A DNA stretch of 64,000 nt, from positions 1-64,000 of the forward strand of contig NZ_JACBXS010000020.1 in the NCBI RefSeq assembly GCF_013415485.1. The letters are read 5' to 3'. Within the stretch, counting starts at the first letter, position 1. Each line of letters begins with the position of its first letter. The translations under genes and the position numbers were made by a program. The stretch comes from Rhabdonatronobacter sediminivivens (lineage in GTDB: Bacteria > Pseudomonadota > Alphaproteobacteria > Rhodobacterales > Rhodobacteraceae). Shown here piece by piece: positions 63,145 through 64,000 of this stretch. The notes under the pieces are model-generated. The model saw only the letters and a list, made by a program, of their open reading frames with translations. It did not search any database and was not told the origin of the DNA.

Positions 63145-64000
63145 ATGAGCCATCTTCTTGACAGGCTGAACTTTCTGAAGAGCGTGCGCAAGGACACGTT
63201 CTCGGATGGGCACGGCCAGACCACGACCGAAAACCGCGACTGGGAAGACACCTATCGCAAACGCTGGCAGCACGACAAGGTTGTGCGCTCGACCCATGGG
63301 GTGAACTGCACCGGGTCCTGCTCGTGGAAGATCTACGTGAAATCGGGGATCGTGACCTGGGAAACCCAGCAGACCGACTACCCGCGCACGCGCCCTGATC
63401 TTCCCAACCATGAACCGCGCGGCTGCGCGCGCGGGGCAAGCTATAGCTGGTATCTCTATTCCGCCAACCGCGTGAAAACGCCGCTGGTGCGCGGTGCGCT
63501 GATGCGGCTGTGGCGTGAGAAGCGCAAGACCATGACGCCGATTCAGGCATGGGAGGCGATCCAGAACGACCCCGCAGCCCGCGCCAGCTACACCCGCAAA
63601 CGCGGCACCGGCGGTTTCGTGCGCGCCACATGGGACGAAGTGACCGAGCTGACGGCGGCCGCCAATGCCTACACGGCGAAGGAATATGGCCCTGACCGCG
63701 TGTTCGGCTTCTCGCCGATCCCGGCCATGTCGATGGTCAGCTATGCTGCTGGTTCGCGCTACCTGTCGCTTCTGGGCGGTACCTGCATGTCCTTCTATGA
63801 CTGGTATTGCGATCTGCCCCCCGCGTCCCCCATGACCTGGGGCGAACAGACCGACGTGCCGGAATCGGCGGATTGGTATAATGCAGGCTATCTGCTGCTC
63901 TGGGGTTCGAACGTGCCGCAGACGCGGACGCCGGATGCGCATTTCTACACCGAAGCGCGCTACCGTGGCACCAAATCCGCTGTGATCTGCCCCGACTATT
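63145..64000 (+). CDS. narG: Respiratory nitrate reductase alpha subunit (partial, 5' end)
   Basis: The first 285 codons are present; the gene runs off the window. It starts [20 protein letters not shown]. The FS0 iron-sulfur ligands are His51, Cys55, Cys59 and Cys94 in [13 protein letters not shown] ... EPRGCARG, matching E. coli NarG almost position for position. [22 protein letters not shown] and [12 protein letters not shown], the molybdopterin-domain region with the Asp ligand candidate, follow. It reduces nitrate to nitrite on the cytoplasmic side. ACGGAGA precedes ATG 63145; it lies 64 nt behind narK2. Confidence 0.96.
   Translation, partial: MSHLLDRLNFLKSVRKDTFSDGHGQTTTENRDWEDTYRKRWQHDKVVRSTHGVNCTGSCSWKIYVKSGIVTWETQQTDYPRTRPDLPNHEPRGCARGASYSWYLYSANRVKTPLVRGALMRLWREKRKTMTPIQAWEAIQNDPAARASYTRKRGTGGFVRATWDEVTELTAAANAYTAKEYGPDRVFGFSPIPAMSMVSYAAGSRYLSLLGGTCMSFYDWYCDLPPASPMTWGEQTDVPESADWYNAGYLLLWGSNVPQTRTPDAHFYTEARYRGTKSAVICPDY

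Noticed and set aside
59703..63251. 1182-codon minus-strand open frame
   Set aside because: Antisense of narK1 and narK2; very rich in His, Arg, Gln and Asp, with no recognisable domain.
1..64000. CRISPR array, rRNA operon, prophage
   Set aside because: No regularly spaced direct repeats, no rRNA-like sequence and no phage structural genes were seen in the window.

Overview
The window looks like chromosomal DNA of a facultatively denitrifying alphaproteobacterium of the Rhodobacterales (Paracoccus/Rhodobacter relatives). Supporting evidence: high GC judged by eye (about 65%); a membrane-anchored CycM-type cytochrome c; a prephenate dehydratase without a chorismate mutase domain; an L25 protein with the long CTC tail; the order nsrR / narR / usp / narK1 / narK2 / narG; and a GGAAAATATCC + G-rich hairpin element behind a gene.

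Layout. 0-8.3 kb: tRNA-Arg(CCG), an orphan NarL-type response regulator, an orphan CoxG-like protein, and a yejABEF peptide importer on the minus strand. 8.5-19.9 kb: mostly housekeeping and metabolism: cycM, pheA, a MltB-type transglycosylase, lldD, rplY, a small monooxygenase-fold protein, pth with a DUF2332 gene, then a three-gene amidotransferase / GS-like ligase / FAD amine oxidase operon typical of polyamine or amine catabolism. 20.1-25.2 kb: a periplasmic rhodanese, a YeeE/TsuA-type sulfur transporter and a coupled 61-aa peptide; a lipoprotein; a gene remnant; a divergent LysE exporter / ArgP regulator pair.

25.4-36.5 kb is the most interesting metabolic island. A large asparaginase-superfamily protein with altered catalytic residues is divergent from a complete Dpp/Opp-type importer (binding protein, two permeases, two ATPases) followed by an isochorismatase-fold cysteine hydrolase, a GntR/FCD regulator and an MFS exporter. 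Two TTGTATAC sites, each on a possible -10 element, lie in the divergent promoter region. I read this as a regulated uptake-and-hydrolysis system for an unknown amide or peptide-like compound.

36.8-47.5 kb: a glutathionyl-hydroquinone reductase-like GST; an IS481-type transposase remnant whose terminal repeat abuts and apparently ends a large, lower-GC glycosidase-RTX-dockerin gene; a long gene-poor stretch; and a partial tad locus (cpaB, cpaE, two TadE-like, TadG-like) without pilin, secretin or ATPase. 47.6-56.5 kb: three hybrid histidine kinases side by side, one with seven PAS-like domains and no membrane segment. 56.6-64 kb: 5-formyl-THF cyclo-ligase, then the nitrate respiration region: NsrR, NarR (Crp/Fnr type), two FNR-type boxes, a universal stress protein, two NarK transporters and the 5' part of narG, which runs off the window end.
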